In this document: in pieces, positions 9,617 through 18,648 of the stretch | Position numbering within the stretch: position 1 is the stretch's first letter | Layout: each line of letters starts with the position of its first letter | DNA from: Gordonia mangrovi | GTDB lineage: Bacteria > Actinomycetota > Actinomycetes > Mycobacteriales > Mycobacteriaceae | DNA: 64,000 nucleotides | Assembly (NCBI RefSeq): GCF_024734075.1 | Contig: NZ_CP102850.1 | Coordinates: forward strand, 3,658,001 to 3,722,000 | Reading direction: 5' to 3' | Program-made: the position numbers and the translations under genes | The notes under the pieces: generated by a model | The model's input: only the letters and a program-made list of their open reading frames with translations | Database searches by the model: none | Told to the model about the DNA's origin: nothing

Positions 9617-11119
9617 TCAGTGAACTGAGGGTGTGGTCGTGAGATTGTTGACCAGTTCTCGGCGCAAGAGTTTCCCCGTCGCGCTATAGGGGAGTTCGGT
9701 CGCGAGGATGAACTGGTCGGGGGTTTTCGAGCTGCGGAGTCGGGTTCGGACGAAGTCGGTGAGCTCTTCCTCGGTGGTCCGCGCAGCTTCCGTGAGGACG
9801 ACCACGGCGACTATCCGCTGACCCCACTCGTCGTCAGAGACTCCCACAACGGCTGCTTCCCGAACTTCGTTGTGGTCGAGGAGGACCGACTCGATCTCGT
9901 GTGGGGCGATATTCTCGCCGCCCCTGATGATTGTGTCGTCCAGCCTACCCAGGACGAAGAGGTATCCGGCCTTGTCAAGGTATCCGCCGTCCTTCGTCGG
10001 GAACCACCCACTGTCGTCGAGAACTGACCCCTGCTCGGTATATTCGCCGGATACCTGAGGTCCGCGTACCCAGATCAACCCCTGGGTACCTGTGGGTAGT
10101 GGGTTGTCGTCGGTGTCGCGGATCTCGACCTCGATCCCCGGCACCGGACGACCGACCGACCCGAGTCGGGCAAGGGCGTCGGGATCGCCGCTCTGGAGGG
10201 CGTCGCGGTGGTCTTGGGGGCCGAGCAGCGCGATTGTCGAACTCGTCTCCGTCAGGCCGTATGCGTTCACGAAGTCGGCTGTGGGGAACTTCTGCAGCGC
10301 CTTCTTCAGGACTCGCTGCGACACCTTCGCGCCGCCGTAGGCAAGTCCTCTCAGCTGTGGTAGCTCTGCATCCTGGTCTCCGAGCTCGTCGACGATCCGG
10401 CTGAGCATCGTCGGAACGACCATGGCATTTGTGACGGCCTCGTCTCGAGCGACCCGCAGCCATTCGTCGGCGCGGAAATCGGGAAGGTATACCACGCGGC
10501 GGCCTGCATAGAGATTGCTGATCACGGCGCCGATCGCGGCCACGTGGTACGGGGGGACGGTGGTCAGGGTTGCGTCGCTCTCGTCGGCCGATCCGAACTC
10601 GACAGTCTGCAGAACGTAGTTGACGAGGTTCTCGTGACGGAGCCGCACGCCTTTGGGCCTTGAGGTGGTTCCACTCGTGAACAGCACAACGGCGGTTGCG
10701 TCGTCTTCGATCTGCTTGTCCAGGAGTGGATTCATTTCGGTGATCTGGTGCAACCACTCGTCGGAACCGATCGCCTGGTCTCGCGAACCGAACTTCGCCA
10801 GATAGCGGGGGTCGGATATGAGCAGGGGACTTCCGAGCGCTTCGAGATGATCACGAAGTTGTTCGTCGGAGAGGCGGAAATTGAGGGGCGTGAACGGGAC
10901 GCCCGCGAGCGCGCACGAAAACATCACCGTGGGCAGCATTGAACCATTCAGCCCCAGGTAGGCGACGTTAGTAGTGCCTCGGTCCACCAACCACGAGGCG
11001 CCTTGGCTTGCGCGCCGGTGCCATTGCTCGAAGGACGTTCGCTCGCCATTCGCATCGGTGAGGGCCTCTCGGGGGCCGTAGGCGCTTGCGGCCATCTCCA
11101 AGATCATTCCCAGGGGCAT
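9617..11119 (-). CDS. Acyl-CoA synthetase / AMP-dependent ligase
   Basis: A 500-residue ANL-superfamily enzyme. It has the P-loop-like VVLFTSGTTSRPKGV (A3), the VNAYGLTETSST motif (A5), GYLDKAGYLFVLGRLDDTIIRGGENI (A7-A8) and the A10 lysine in LPYSATGKLLRREL. It activates a carboxylic acid to an acyl-CoA with ATP. The start at 11119 (MPLGMILEMAAS) is chosen over an upstream in-frame start because GTAGGAG lies six bases before it. It is divergent from the gene at 11359, with an operator-like palindrome between. It probably makes the entry step of the pathway in this island. Confidence 0.93.
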   Translation of the reverse strand: MPLGMILEMAASAYGPREALTDANGERTSFEQWHRRASQGASWLVDRGTTNVAYLGLNGSMLPTVMFSCALAGVPFTPLNFRLSDEQLRDHLEALGSPLLISDPRYLAKFGSRDQAIGSDEWLHQITEMNPLLDKQIEDDATAVVLFTSGTTSRPKGVRLRHENLVNYVLQTVEFGSADESDATLTTVPPYHVAAIGAVISNLYAGRRVVYLPDFRADEWLRVARDEAVTNAMVVPTMLSRIVDELGDQDAELPQLRGLAYGGAKVSQRVLKKALQKFPTADFVNAYGLTETSSTIALLGPQDHRDALQSGDPDALARLGSVGRPVPGIEVEIRDTDDNPLPTGTQGLIWVRGPQVSGEYTEQGSVLDDSGWFPTKDGGYLDKAGYLFVLGRLDDTIIRGGENIAPHEIESVLLDHNEVREAAVVGVSDDEWGQRIVAVVVLTEAARTTEEELTDFVRTRLRSSKTPDQFILATELPYSATGKLLRRELVNNLTTTPSVH

Positions 11120-11184
11120 GATTCTCCTACGTCGTTGTGGCCTGCGTGCTGGCACAAGCTGGGTTGTGAAGTGGGTTACAACTA

Positions 11185-11208
11185 AACTACTCTACTGGTA
11201 GAGTAGTT
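11185..11208. promoter_or_regulatory. Operator-like palindrome, site 2 (11-bp perfect arms)
   Basis: AACTACTCTAC (11185-11195), a TG spacer and GTAGAGTAGTT (11198-11208) form a perfect 24-bp palindrome. Its core ACTCTA-N4-TAGAGT (11189-11204) equals that of the sites at 9552 and 21557. It sits in the divergent promoter region between the acyl-CoA synthetase and the rightward operon at 11359, so one protein could control both. Confidence 0.75.
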
Positions 11209-11358
11209 GCGACAGCGGTTCAGTCAAACCTGATTGACCGAGCTGTCGCAGGTTACGGATGAGGTCGAATCGCGAAAGGTCTTCGCACACGGTCCGGTCC
11301 TTCTACGGTGACCCGAAGAGTGAATTGAATATTCAACGAGTAGATGATGGAGAAGTTG

Positions 11359-11682
11359 ATGACGGATCAGACTGCGTCGGTCTTGAAAGCCGGTCAACGG
11401 TTGGCCAGCACGGTGTGTACGACCCAGGTGATCATCATCAAGGCCGCCGAGGAGTTCAGCCTCGAATGTGGTGGACACCCGATGTCAGCTGACCTGTCGG
11501 GTGGCGAGATCGGTACGCCGGCCGACGGATTGGACGCCGGAACACTTATCGGCAAGAGGTACGTGTTGCCCGAGAGTGAGGCTGTCGAGGTCATGGCTAC
11601 GCGCGGGGGTTCTGGAAGTCTGAGTATTGACGGCGTCGTCCTGACGCTCAAAGACAGCAAGCCGCTGCCCGCTTCGGACTAA
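11359..11682 (+). CDS. Small protein of unknown function heading the CoA-transferase operon
   Basis: A 107-residue protein that I do not recognise by name. It reads MTDQTASVLKAGQRLAST, then a CTTQVIIIKAAEEF strand, a conspicuous LECGGHPMSADL motif and a C-terminal LSIDGVVLTLKDSKPLP strand, suggesting a compact beta-rich fold. It has no signal peptide or membrane segment. ATG 11359 is preferred because GGAGAAG lies six bases upstream; two earlier ATGs at 11344 and 11347 are poorly placed. It is the first gene of the rightward operon, and its role is unknown. Confidence 0.7.
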   Translation: MTDQTASVLKAGQRLASTVCTTQVIIIKAAEEFSLECGGHPMSADLSGGEIGTPADGLDAGTLIGKRYVLPESEAVEVMATRGGSGSLSIDGVVLTLKDSKPLPASD

Positions 11683-11733
11683 CGGGCTCTCCACCGCCTG
11701 CACTTCCGAAAAAGCAGCGTAGTCAGGGAAGTC

Positions 11734-13083
11734 ATGGCATTCGAAACCACAAGCTGTAAGGACTCTCAAGTGCAATTACGTGTGCCGGAAACCGGCCGAT
11801 CCGCCGCTGCGCGGCGTGAGCGTGGAGAGGGGCCACTCGCGGGGATCCGGATCGCTGACTTTTGCTGGGTGGGAGTCGGAGCCCTCGCGACGCGATTCCT
11901 TGCGGACTTCGGCGCCGAGGTCATCAAGATCGAGGATCGCACCAGGCTCGACCTCACCAGGCGGATGCCTATCTACAAGGGCGACTCCAGTCGCGCCATG
12001 AGCCAAGAGGTCGCTGGTGCGAGCCCGAACATGAGCGGCCACTTCAACAATTACAACCGCAACAAGCTCGGCGTCACCATCAACATGAGGACCGAGGAGG
12101 GGCGTTCGCTGGTGCGACGGTTGATCGCGAGAAGCGATGTTGTGACGGAGAACTTCGCTCCGGGGATCATGGAGCGATGGGATCTCGCCTATGACGCGCT
12201 ACGGGAGATCAAGTCGTCGATCATCTCAGCCCGAATGAGTGGCTTCGGGCATTCCGGACCCGACGAGTTCTACCGGAGCTATGGTCCGGTTGTGCAAGCT
12301 GTTGGTGGACTGACCTTTTCGAGCGGCCTGCCGAATCGGGAACCCTCTGGTTGGGGTATGTCCTATATGGACAACCAGGCGGCGTACAACGCCAGCGCCG
12401 CGATACTGATGGCTCTTTATCATCGGGCCCTGACAGGCGAGGGCACGGAGATCGACGTGTCCGCTCTCGAAGCGTCGGTCCATCTGATCGGACCGGCCCT
12501 CCTCGATGCGGAAGTGAACAACAGAACCTATCGGGATTCGGATTTCCCGCCTGGGAACCTGTTGGAGTTCTCAGATGCGGCACCACATGGGGTCTACCCG
12601 ACTTGCGAACCAGACCGCTGGGTTGCGGTCGCGGTCTTCGATGATGCGGAGTGGGACAGGTTTGTCGATGCGCTCGGTCGGCCGCAGTGGGCCGCGGCGC
12701 CCGAGTTCGCCGATCAAGCCAGACGACGCGGTGCAGTGGCGAGCCTCGACCAGAAGGTGGCGGAGTGGACGGGGGCCCGCAGTGGCCGCGAAGTGGCAGG
12801 TCTTCTTCAACAGCACGGGGTTCGGGCTTCTCTGGTGCAAGACGCCGAGGACGTCGTTGATCGTGATCCTCAGTTGGCTCATCGCGGCGTGTTCGTGGAA
12901 ATGGACCATCCCGAGATCGGGCCTGCACCGTTCGAAGGGACGCCATTCCTGGCGGATGCGAGCAAACCTGTTCACTGGCGGTCCTCTCCACTGTTGGGCG
13001 AGGACAATGAGTACGTTTTCAAGGAGCTGTTGCAGATGCCGTCGGAACAATTTTCCGATCTCCACGATAGTGGGGTGATCTGA
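11734..13083 (+). CDS. CaiB/BaiF (class III) CoA-transferase, putative catalytic subunit
   Basis: A 449-residue family III CoA-transferase. It shows LAGIRIADFCWVGVGALATRFLADFGAEVIKIED, NRNKLGVTINMRTEEGRSLVRRL and VTENFAPGIMERWDL. The nucleophilic Asp expected before the AxxxxxAL helix is present in SYMDNQAAYNASAAILMAL. These enzymes move CoA between carboxylic acids by an anhydride mechanism. It is followed after 2 bp by a second family member lacking this Asp, suggesting a heteromeric enzyme like the BbsEF type. Confidence 0.9.
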   Translation: MAFETTSCKDSQVQLRVPETGRSAAARRERGEGPLAGIRIADFCWVGVGALATRFLADFGAEVIKIEDRTRLDLTRRMPIYKGDSSRAMSQEVAGASPNMSGHFNNYNRNKLGVTINMRTEEGRSLVRRLIARSDVVTENFAPGIMERWDLAYDALREIKSSIISARMSGFGHSGPDEFYRSYGPVVQAVGGLTFSSGLPNREPSGWGMSYMDNQAAYNASAAILMALYHRALTGEGTEIDVSALEASVHLIGPALLDAEVNNRTYRDSDFPPGNLLEFSDAAPHGVYPTCEPDRWVAVAVFDDAEWDRFVDALGRPQWAAAPEFADQARRRGAVASLDQKVAEWTGARSGREVAGLLQQHGVRASLVQDAEDVVDRDPQLAHRGVFVEMDHPEIGPAPFEGTPFLADASKPVHWRSSPLLGEDNEYVFKELLQMPSEQFSDLHDSGVI

Positions 13084-13085
13084 CG

Positions 13086-14285
13086 ATGGCTTCACAGCGG
13101 CCGTACAGTGGCCTCAAAGTGGTCGAGTTCGCCAACAATGCTGCCGGTGAGCTGGTTGGCAAGTTGTTTGCCCAAATGGGTGCGGACGTCATCAAGATCG
13201 AGCCCCCGGGCGGATCGCCCAGCCGTCGGATCGGACCGTATCTCCGCGACCGAGAGGATCTCGAACACAGTCTCACCTATTGGCATTACAACGTGAGCAA
13301 GAAGAGCGTTGTGCTTGACGTACTTACGGAGTCCGGACGACACCGTTTGACCACATTGCTCGGAGATGCCGACATATTCGTCTTCAGCGGTCATCTTGCC
13401 GAGTTCCGTGAACTCGGACTCTCAAGTGAACTGCTGACGGGGCTGAACCCGAAGCTGATCAGCATCGTGATCACCCCGTTCGGCCTCACCGGTCCGTGGT
13501 CCGAGTTGAAGTCGTGTGACCTCGTCGCGTTCGCGGCCAGTGGAGTTCTCGCAAATTGCGGCTATGACGACCACTCCATCCCGCCCATCAGGCCGACCGG
13601 CAACCAGACCTTTCACACGGCCGCGAGTTTCGCGCATTCAGCGGCCCTGCTGGCGTTGATCCACAGACTCTCCACTGGCAGTGGAGACTTCATTGATCTG
13701 GCCGTTCACGATGCGATGGCCATTACCGTCGAGCTGGCGAATGCGTATTGGTTCTACCCCAGGGTCAAGATCGGACGCCAGACTGCTCGCCTTGCATCAC
13801 CGACTCAGACCGCACCTGCTCAGTTCGTGTGCGCCGACGGCAGACATGTTGTGCTCGTTTTCATACTCAACGAACAGAAGGCGTGGATGATCATGCTCGA
13901 ATGGCTGGATAGCCATGGGCTTTCGATGGACCTCGTGGACGAAGCGTTTCTGGACCCCGCATATCGCCAAGAGAACTTCGCGCACATCCACGAAGTGCTG
14001 GAGGTCTTCTTCTTGATGATCGATGCGGAGACGGCCTTCCGTGAAGGCCAGCAGCGCGGTATGCCAATCGGTGCGGTGTACTCCCCGGAGGAGGTGCTCG
14101 GAATCGAACACCTCCGCGTCCGTGAGTTCTTCAACGAAGTCGACTTCGCCGATGCCGCGAGCGCCCGAACACCGGGTGCGCCCTATCGGTTCTCGGCGTT
14201 TGATGAACGTCCGCCGGCGAGGTCGCCTCGCCTCGGCGAACACACTTCCGAGGTTCTGCCGACCGCGATATCCGTCAACCGTTAA
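13086..14285 (+). CDS. CaiB/BaiF CoA-transferase family, putative non-catalytic partner subunit
   Basis: A 399-residue family III CoA-transferase relative with LKVVEFANNAAGELVGKLFAQMGADVIKIE at the N-terminus and ALIHRLSTGSGDFIDLAVHDAM in the middle. Aligned on that helix, the position of the catalytic Asp of the upstream paralogue is occupied by Phe (TGNQTFHTAASFAH), so it probably cannot form the acyl-enzyme anhydride. It starts 2 bp after its partner's stop. The arrangement matches heteromeric class III transferases in which one subunit is structural. Confidence 0.86.
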   Translation: MASQRPYSGLKVVEFANNAAGELVGKLFAQMGADVIKIEPPGGSPSRRIGPYLRDREDLEHSLTYWHYNVSKKSVVLDVLTESGRHRLTTLLGDADIFVFSGHLAEFRELGLSSELLTGLNPKLISIVITPFGLTGPWSELKSCDLVAFAASGVLANCGYDDHSIPPIRPTGNQTFHTAASFAHSAALLALIHRLSTGSGDFIDLAVHDAMAITVELANAYWFYPRVKIGRQTARLASPTQTAPAQFVCADGRHVVLVFILNEQKAWMIMLEWLDSHGLSMDLVDEAFLDPAYRQENFAHIHEVLEVFFLMIDAETAFREGQQRGMPIGAVYSPEEVLGIEHLRVREFFNEVDFADAASARTPGAPYRFSAFDERPPARSPRLGEHTSEVLPTAISVNR

Positions 14286-14325
14286 ATCCTTCACGCCCTC
14301 AGGGCCCAGACAAGGAGATCCACCC

Positions 14326-15096
14326 ATGACAGATCCAGCACTTCCGAACTTCTCACTCGAGGGAAAGGTCGCACTGATCACCGGCGGCAGCAGAGGACTG
14401 GGTCAGGCCATGTCGCGCGGGTTCGCGGCGGCAGGGGCAGAGGTGATCGTGGCGAGCCGGAAGGCGGAGAACTGCGAAAAGCTGGCGAGCGAATTGACAG
14501 AGAAGTACGGACGTCGTGCACTGGGAGTCGGCTGCCACGTCGGCAAGTGGGACGACCTCAAGAACCTCGCCGACGTCGCGTACGCAGAGTTCGGCAGAGT
14601 CGATGTCCTTGTCAACAACGCCGGTGTGTCAGTGCCTTACGAATCGCTCGAGTCCATCACCGAGCAACTCTACGACAAGACACTGGACGTGAACCTCAAG
14701 AGCGTGTTCCGGCTCAGCACCTTGATTGCCAAACGAATGTCTGACGGTGATGGCGGGTCGATACTGAACATCAGTTCCATCGGTGCCATCCATCCGACGC
14801 CGATCGCGATGCCATACGTAGCAGCGAAAGCTGGGGTACTGAACATGACGCAGTCCCTGGCCCGGGCCTACGGGCCGAAGGTGCGTGTCAACTGCATCAT
14901 GGCCGGAAGGTTCCGTACAGACATCAGCAAGGCCTGGGACATGGACCAAGTTCTCGAGGAAGTCAAGGGCACCACGCTGCAACGTCTCGGTGAACCAGAA
15001 GACGTGGTCGGCGCGGCGCTCTTCTTCGCAAGCGACGCATCCTCGTACGTGAGTGCAGCCAGCTTGAAGGTCGATGGGGGCGAAGTCTATCCGTGA
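14326..15096 (+). CDS. Short-chain dehydrogenase/reductase
   Basis: A 256-residue classical SDR with GGSRGLGQA (NAD(P) binding), NNAGVS, the catalytic Ser in LNISSIGAI and YVAAK for the Tyr/Lys pair. The C-terminal ASSYVSAASLKVDGGEVYP is typical. It would oxidise or reduce a hydroxyl/keto group, for example a beta-hydroxyacyl-CoA. AAGGAGATCC precedes ATG 14326. It lies between the CoA-transferase pair and the aldehyde dehydrogenase. Confidence 0.92.
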   Translation: MTDPALPNFSLEGKVALITGGSRGLGQAMSRGFAAAGAEVIVASRKAENCEKLASELTEKYGRRALGVGCHVGKWDDLKNLADVAYAEFGRVDVLVNNAGVSVPYESLESITEQLYDKTLDVNLKSVFRLSTLIAKRMSDGDGGSILNISSIGAIHPTPIAMPYVAAKAGVLNMTQSLARAYGPKVRVNCIMAGRFRTDISKAWDMDQVLEEVKGTTLQRLGEPEDVVGAALFFASDASSYVSAASLKVDGGEVYP

Positions 15097-15157
15097 CGCC
15101 GATTTCTGATCCGAGAGTCTGCCTACCCAGAACAACCGCACTGAAAAGGTGATTGAG

Positions 15158-16579
15158 ATGTATCAGCGAGACGAGTTCTACATCGACGGGAAATGGACCG
15201 CATCTCAGGGGACCGAGAATCTGACGATCAACAACTCGGCGACGCAGGAACCCATCGGAGTGGTGGCGCTGGGATCTTCGGCCGACGCCGGCGACGCTGT
15301 CGATGCTGCGGCCCGTGCCCAACCGGCCTGGGCCGCGTTGAGTCCGGACGAGCGTGCCGGTTACCTGTCGGCTGTGTCCGAACAACTCAACGCGCGGATG
15401 CCCGAACTCGTCGAGCTGTTCTGCCAGGAGGTCGGAATCATCCGCCCACAGGCCGAGGCCTTCCAAGGGCTGGCGGCGAGTCTCTACTCCAGCTACGGCG
15501 AGCGGGCAAGAGCGTTCGAATGGACACAGCAGCTCGAGCACTCGACGCTGGCGTTCGAACCGATCGGCGTCGTCGGTGCGATGACGCCGTGGAATTTCCC
15601 TTTGCTACTCATGTCGATCAAGGTGGCCCCGGCGCTTGCCGCCGGTAACACAATCGTTCTCAAGCCGGCCGAGATCGCACCCCTCACGGGGTACCTGCTC
15701 GCCGAGGCAATCGACGCGGCCGCCCTGCCGGCGGGAGTGTTCAATCTTGTCGTGGGTACCGGCGCCGAAGTAGGCGAAGCGCTCGTCACCAACCCGATGG
15801 TCGACATGGTCTCCTTCGTCGGATCGACCGCGGTGGGCAAGCGGATCAGTGCCCTCGCATCAGACACTGTCAAACGGGTCTCCCTCGAACTCGGCGGCAA
15901 ATCGGCACTCGTCGCGCTCGACGATGCAGATCTCGACGCTGTGATCCGTGCCGGAATGGACTCGGTCACTACGGCCAATGGCCAAGGATGCGGCTGCCTC
16001 ACCAGGGTGATCGTCCCGCGCGGGCAGCTCGAGGAAGCGGTGGGATTCGCCGAGAAATACCTAGCCGACATCAAGGTCGGTGATCCGCTCGACTCCGGAT
16101 CGACTGTCGGACCGATGGCCTCGGAAGCTCACCGCAAGCGCGTCGAAGGCTATATCGAGACCGGAATCGCCGAGGGCGCTCGTCTCGTCGGCGGCGGGAC
16201 CGGCCGTCCCGACGGAGTCCAAGCCGGAAATTTCGTGCGACCTACAGTGTTCGTGGTGGAAGACTCGAAAGCGACCATCGCGCAGGAAGAGATCTTCGGA
16301 CCGGTTCAGGTGATCATTCCCCACGATGGTGAGTCAGACGCGATCCGCATCGCCAACGACTCTGTCTACGGGTTGGCGGGCGCCGTCTACGGTGAGGACA
16401 TCGTCCGCGCCGAACGTGTGGCTCGGGCGCTCCGTACAGGCAAGGTCGACATCAATAGCGTCACCTTCGACCCGGACGCGCCCTTCGGCGGATATCGCCA
16501 ATCAGGCAATGGAAAAATGTACGGACAGCAGGGATTCGAGGAGTTCCTTGAAATCAAGTCGCTGTCAAAGCTCCCCTGA
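15158..16579 (+). CDS. Aldehyde dehydrogenase (NAD(P)+-dependent)
   Basis: A 473-residue ALDH. It has the MTPWNFPLLL segment, FVGSTAVGKRI cofactor loop, LELGGKSALVALDDADLD with the general-base Glu, and GQGCGCLTR holding the catalytic Cys (GQxCxxxxR). It ends FGGYRQSGNGKMYGQQGFEEFLEIKSL. It would oxidise an aldehyde to the acid. ATG 15158 is chosen over GTG 15149 because AAGG sits about 8 bases before it. An aldehyde substrate fits retro-aldol cleavage by the thiolase-fold/DUF35 pair downstream (inference). Confidence 0.93.
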   Translation: MYQRDEFYIDGKWTASQGTENLTINNSATQEPIGVVALGSSADAGDAVDAAARAQPAWAALSPDERAGYLSAVSEQLNARMPELVELFCQEVGIIRPQAEAFQGLAASLYSSYGERARAFEWTQQLEHSTLAFEPIGVVGAMTPWNFPLLLMSIKVAPALAAGNTIVLKPAEIAPLTGYLLAEAIDAAALPAGVFNLVVGTGAEVGEALVTNPMVDMVSFVGSTAVGKRISALASDTVKRVSLELGGKSALVALDDADLDAVIRAGMDSVTTANGQGCGCLTRVIVPRGQLEEAVGFAEKYLADIKVGDPLDSGSTVGPMASEAHRKRVEGYIETGIAEGARLVGGGTGRPDGVQAGNFVRPTVFVVEDSKATIAQEEIFGPVQVIIPHDGESDAIRIANDSVYGLAGAVYGEDIVRAERVARALRTGKVDINSVTFDPDAPFGGYRQSGNGKMYGQQGFEEFLEIKSLSKLP

Positions 16580-16634
16580 ACACTCGGTCCGGCAATCGTC
16601 CGGATCACTTCAACCACACGAGAACGGAAACGAC

Positions 16635-17036
16635 ATGGCGTCAATCTACAAGTCAGCCGATCTGTCGGTAACTCCCGAGCAGGCGTGGGACTTCATCGAT
16701 AGGTTCACCAGGTCCGAGGTCCACGTGTTCTCCGGAGCTTCCGCCGAACGCCAAGAGGGTGACTACCGAGTCGTGACGGACTTGGAAGGCAACGAGGTCT
16801 GGGAACTGGGCGTTGCGGTCGACCCTGAGCACCGCCGCGCGACCTATACGGTTCCTAATCTGTTCGGCGCTACCTTCCACGCCGCCTCGATGCAGATATT
16901 CGAAACTGACGGCGCCGGATGCAGACTCGTATGGATCACGGACGTCCTGCCGAATTCCTTCGCCGAAGAGTACGGCGAGTTCTACGTGGGTTTGTTCGAT
17001 GATCTTGTGACCGCGGTCGAAAAGAGTGTCCTGTGA
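16635..17036 (+). CDS. SRPBCC (START/Bet v1-like) family protein
   Basis: A 133-residue protein beginning MASIYKSADLSVTPEQAWDFIDRF and ending with the amphipathic helix YGEFYVGLFDDLVTAVEKSVL, the SRPBCC hydrophobic-pocket layout. Such small proteins bind lipophilic ligands or act as cyclase/dehydratase-like partners in catabolic clusters. Its stop overlaps the start of the DUF35 gene by 4 bp. Exact role unknown. Confidence 0.8.
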   Translation: MASIYKSADLSVTPEQAWDFIDRFTRSEVHVFSGASAERQEGDYRVVTDLEGNEVWELGVAVDPEHRRATYTVPNLFGATFHAASMQIFETDGAGCRLVWITDVLPNSFAEEYGEFYVGLFDDLVTAVEKSVL

Positions 17037-17461
17037 CCGCACCATCCGTCGTCGCCAAACCGGCTCCGTGGCCGGCATTCGAAAGTGTCGAGTTCTGGGC
17101 AGGCGCCAACGAACACAAGTTGAAGATCCAGCGCTGCAGCGAGACCCTCAATTACATCTATCCGCCGGACACGGTGTCGCCCTGGACTAGACGGGAAACC
17201 CTCGAATACGTCGAGGTCTCGGGGCGCGCGACCCTCTACAGCTATGCCGGCTTGAGCCAGGCCTTCCACGCCGGATTCGCCGATCATCTTCCGTATGTCA
17301 TCGCCCTCGTCGAACTCGAAGAACAACCTGGCCTACGGATGATAACCAACATCGTCGGCACCCCGCTCGAAGAACTTTCGATCGGGCTTCCGCTCATCGT
17401 CGACTTCGACGACCGCGGCGAGCAGACCGTTCCGGTCTTCAGAGTGTCGAAGGAGCTGTGA
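17033..17461 (+). CDS. DUF35-type OB-fold protein with degenerate zinc ribbon
   Basis: A 142-residue relative of the Zn-ribbon/OB-fold proteins that pair with thiolase-fold lipid-transfer proteins. The rubredoxin-like segment that usually has CxxCG...C is reduced to LKIQRCSETLNYIYPP, with a single Cys, so zinc binding is probably lost. The OB part (YVEVSGRATLYSYAGLS, YVIALVELEEQPGLRMITNIV) is intact. In steroid side-chain degradation the equivalent ChsH2 DUF35 domain forms an aldolase complex with Ltp2. The thiolase-fold gene follows after 2 bp. Confidence 0.83.
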   Translation: MTAPSVVAKPAPWPAFESVEFWAGANEHKLKIQRCSETLNYIYPPDTVSPWTRRETLEYVEVSGRATLYSYAGLSQAFHAGFADHLPYVIALVELEEQPGLRMITNIVGTPLEELSIGLPLIVDFDDRGEQTVPVFRVSKEL

Positions 17462-17463
17462 AC

Positions 17464-18624
17464 ATGGGTTCTCTCTCGCGTGATGTTGCGATTGTCGGCG
17501 TGGGCTTTTCGCCCTTCAGTCGTCGAGGGCTCGACGACCCGAGAAAGCTGGCATACCTGTCGTGCACAGGGGCACTGGCAGATGCCGGCCTGCTCGCCGA
17601 CGATATCGACGGCATGTACCACTATCGTTTCGAAGACGACATACCGACGCACGACGTCGCGCGAATGCTCGGCATGAGCGACCTGGCGGTGTGGGGTGAT
17701 CTGTCGCCCAGTACGGGGCCCTCGGGGCTTGTCAGCGCGACAGAAGCAATCATGGCGGTTGCGTCCGGTGCCGCCGAGACCGTCCTCGCGCTGCGTTGTA
17801 TGACCCGGTCGACCGGCTACGCCGGAGCGGTCTCCACCGACAGTGCTCCCGTTCGTGGTGCCGAGCAATATCTTGCGCCGTACGGCTGGGCAGGTGTCCT
17901 GATGGGCATCGGAATGCGGAAGCGGCGCCGTTTAGCCGAACTCGGCGGTAGTGAGGAGGATTACGGTCACGTTGTCCTGAACGCGCGAAAGTGGGCCGCA
18001 CTCAATCCGCAGGCTGTGCTGCGCGAGCAGATCACGATGGACGACTACATGAACGGCCGGATGATCGCTGACCCGCTGAGGGTGTTCGACTGCGACTACC
18101 CGGTCAACGGGTCGGTCGCGGTGATCGTCACCACGGCAGAACGTGCCAGAGATCTGCAGCAGACGCCTGTGCTCGTTGACGCGATCGCGTATTCGAACGG
18201 GGGCAATCCGGATACCCGGTGGATCTTCGGCGACGACTTCTTGTATGGCGGCGCCAAGTTGTGTTCGGACCGACTCTGGTCGCGGTCTCAGTTCACGGCA
18301 GCAGATGTCGACACGGCCCAGCTCTATGACGGATTCACCTACTTGACCATCGCCTGGGCCGAGGCGCTCGGATTGTGCGGCGATGGTGAGTTCGGCGACT
18401 GGATCGACAGCGGAAAGACGATCGGCCCCGGCGGGAAGATGCCGATGAACACCAGCGGCGGGCACATCGCGGAGGGCAGAGTCCACGGATTGCAGTTCCT
18501 TGCCGAAGCGGTGGTCCAACTTCGTGGGCAGGCAGGGGAGCGACAGGTACCCGGGGCCAAGGTTGCTGCGGTGACGAATGCCGGTGGGCCGCAGAATGTT
18601 GCGATGGTCGTCAATGTCGCATGA
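17464..18624 (+). CDS. Thiolase-fold (lipid-transfer protein-type) enzyme, likely retro-aldolase subunit
   Basis: A 386-residue thiolase-superfamily protein: DVAIVGVGFSPFSRRG start, STGPSGLVSATEAIMAV where catalytic thiolases have Cys, DTAQLYDGFTYLTI, and MNTSGGHIAEGRVHGL in the second half. Absence of the nucleophilic Cys and the adjacent DUF35 gene match the Ltp2/ChsH2 aldolase complexes that release an acyl-CoA and a carbonyl product. ATG 17464 is favoured because GGAG lies eight bases upstream; a GTG at 17458 overlaps the preceding stop. Substrate unknown. Confidence 0.86.
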   Translation: MGSLSRDVAIVGVGFSPFSRRGLDDPRKLAYLSCTGALADAGLLADDIDGMYHYRFEDDIPTHDVARMLGMSDLAVWGDLSPSTGPSGLVSATEAIMAVASGAAETVLALRCMTRSTGYAGAVSTDSAPVRGAEQYLAPYGWAGVLMGIGMRKRRRLAELGGSEEDYGHVVLNARKWAALNPQAVLREQITMDDYMNGRMIADPLRVFDCDYPVNGSVAVIVTTAERARDLQQTPVLVDAIAYSNGGNPDTRWIFGDDFLYGGAKLCSDRLWSRSQFTAADVDTAQLYDGFTYLTIAWAEALGLCGDGEFGDWIDSGKTIGPGGKMPMNTSGGHIAEGRVHGLQFLAEAVVQLRGQAGERQVPGAKVAAVTNAGGPQNVAMVVNVA

Positions 18625-18648
18625 TCGAGCCGAGTGTCGGGGACACGT

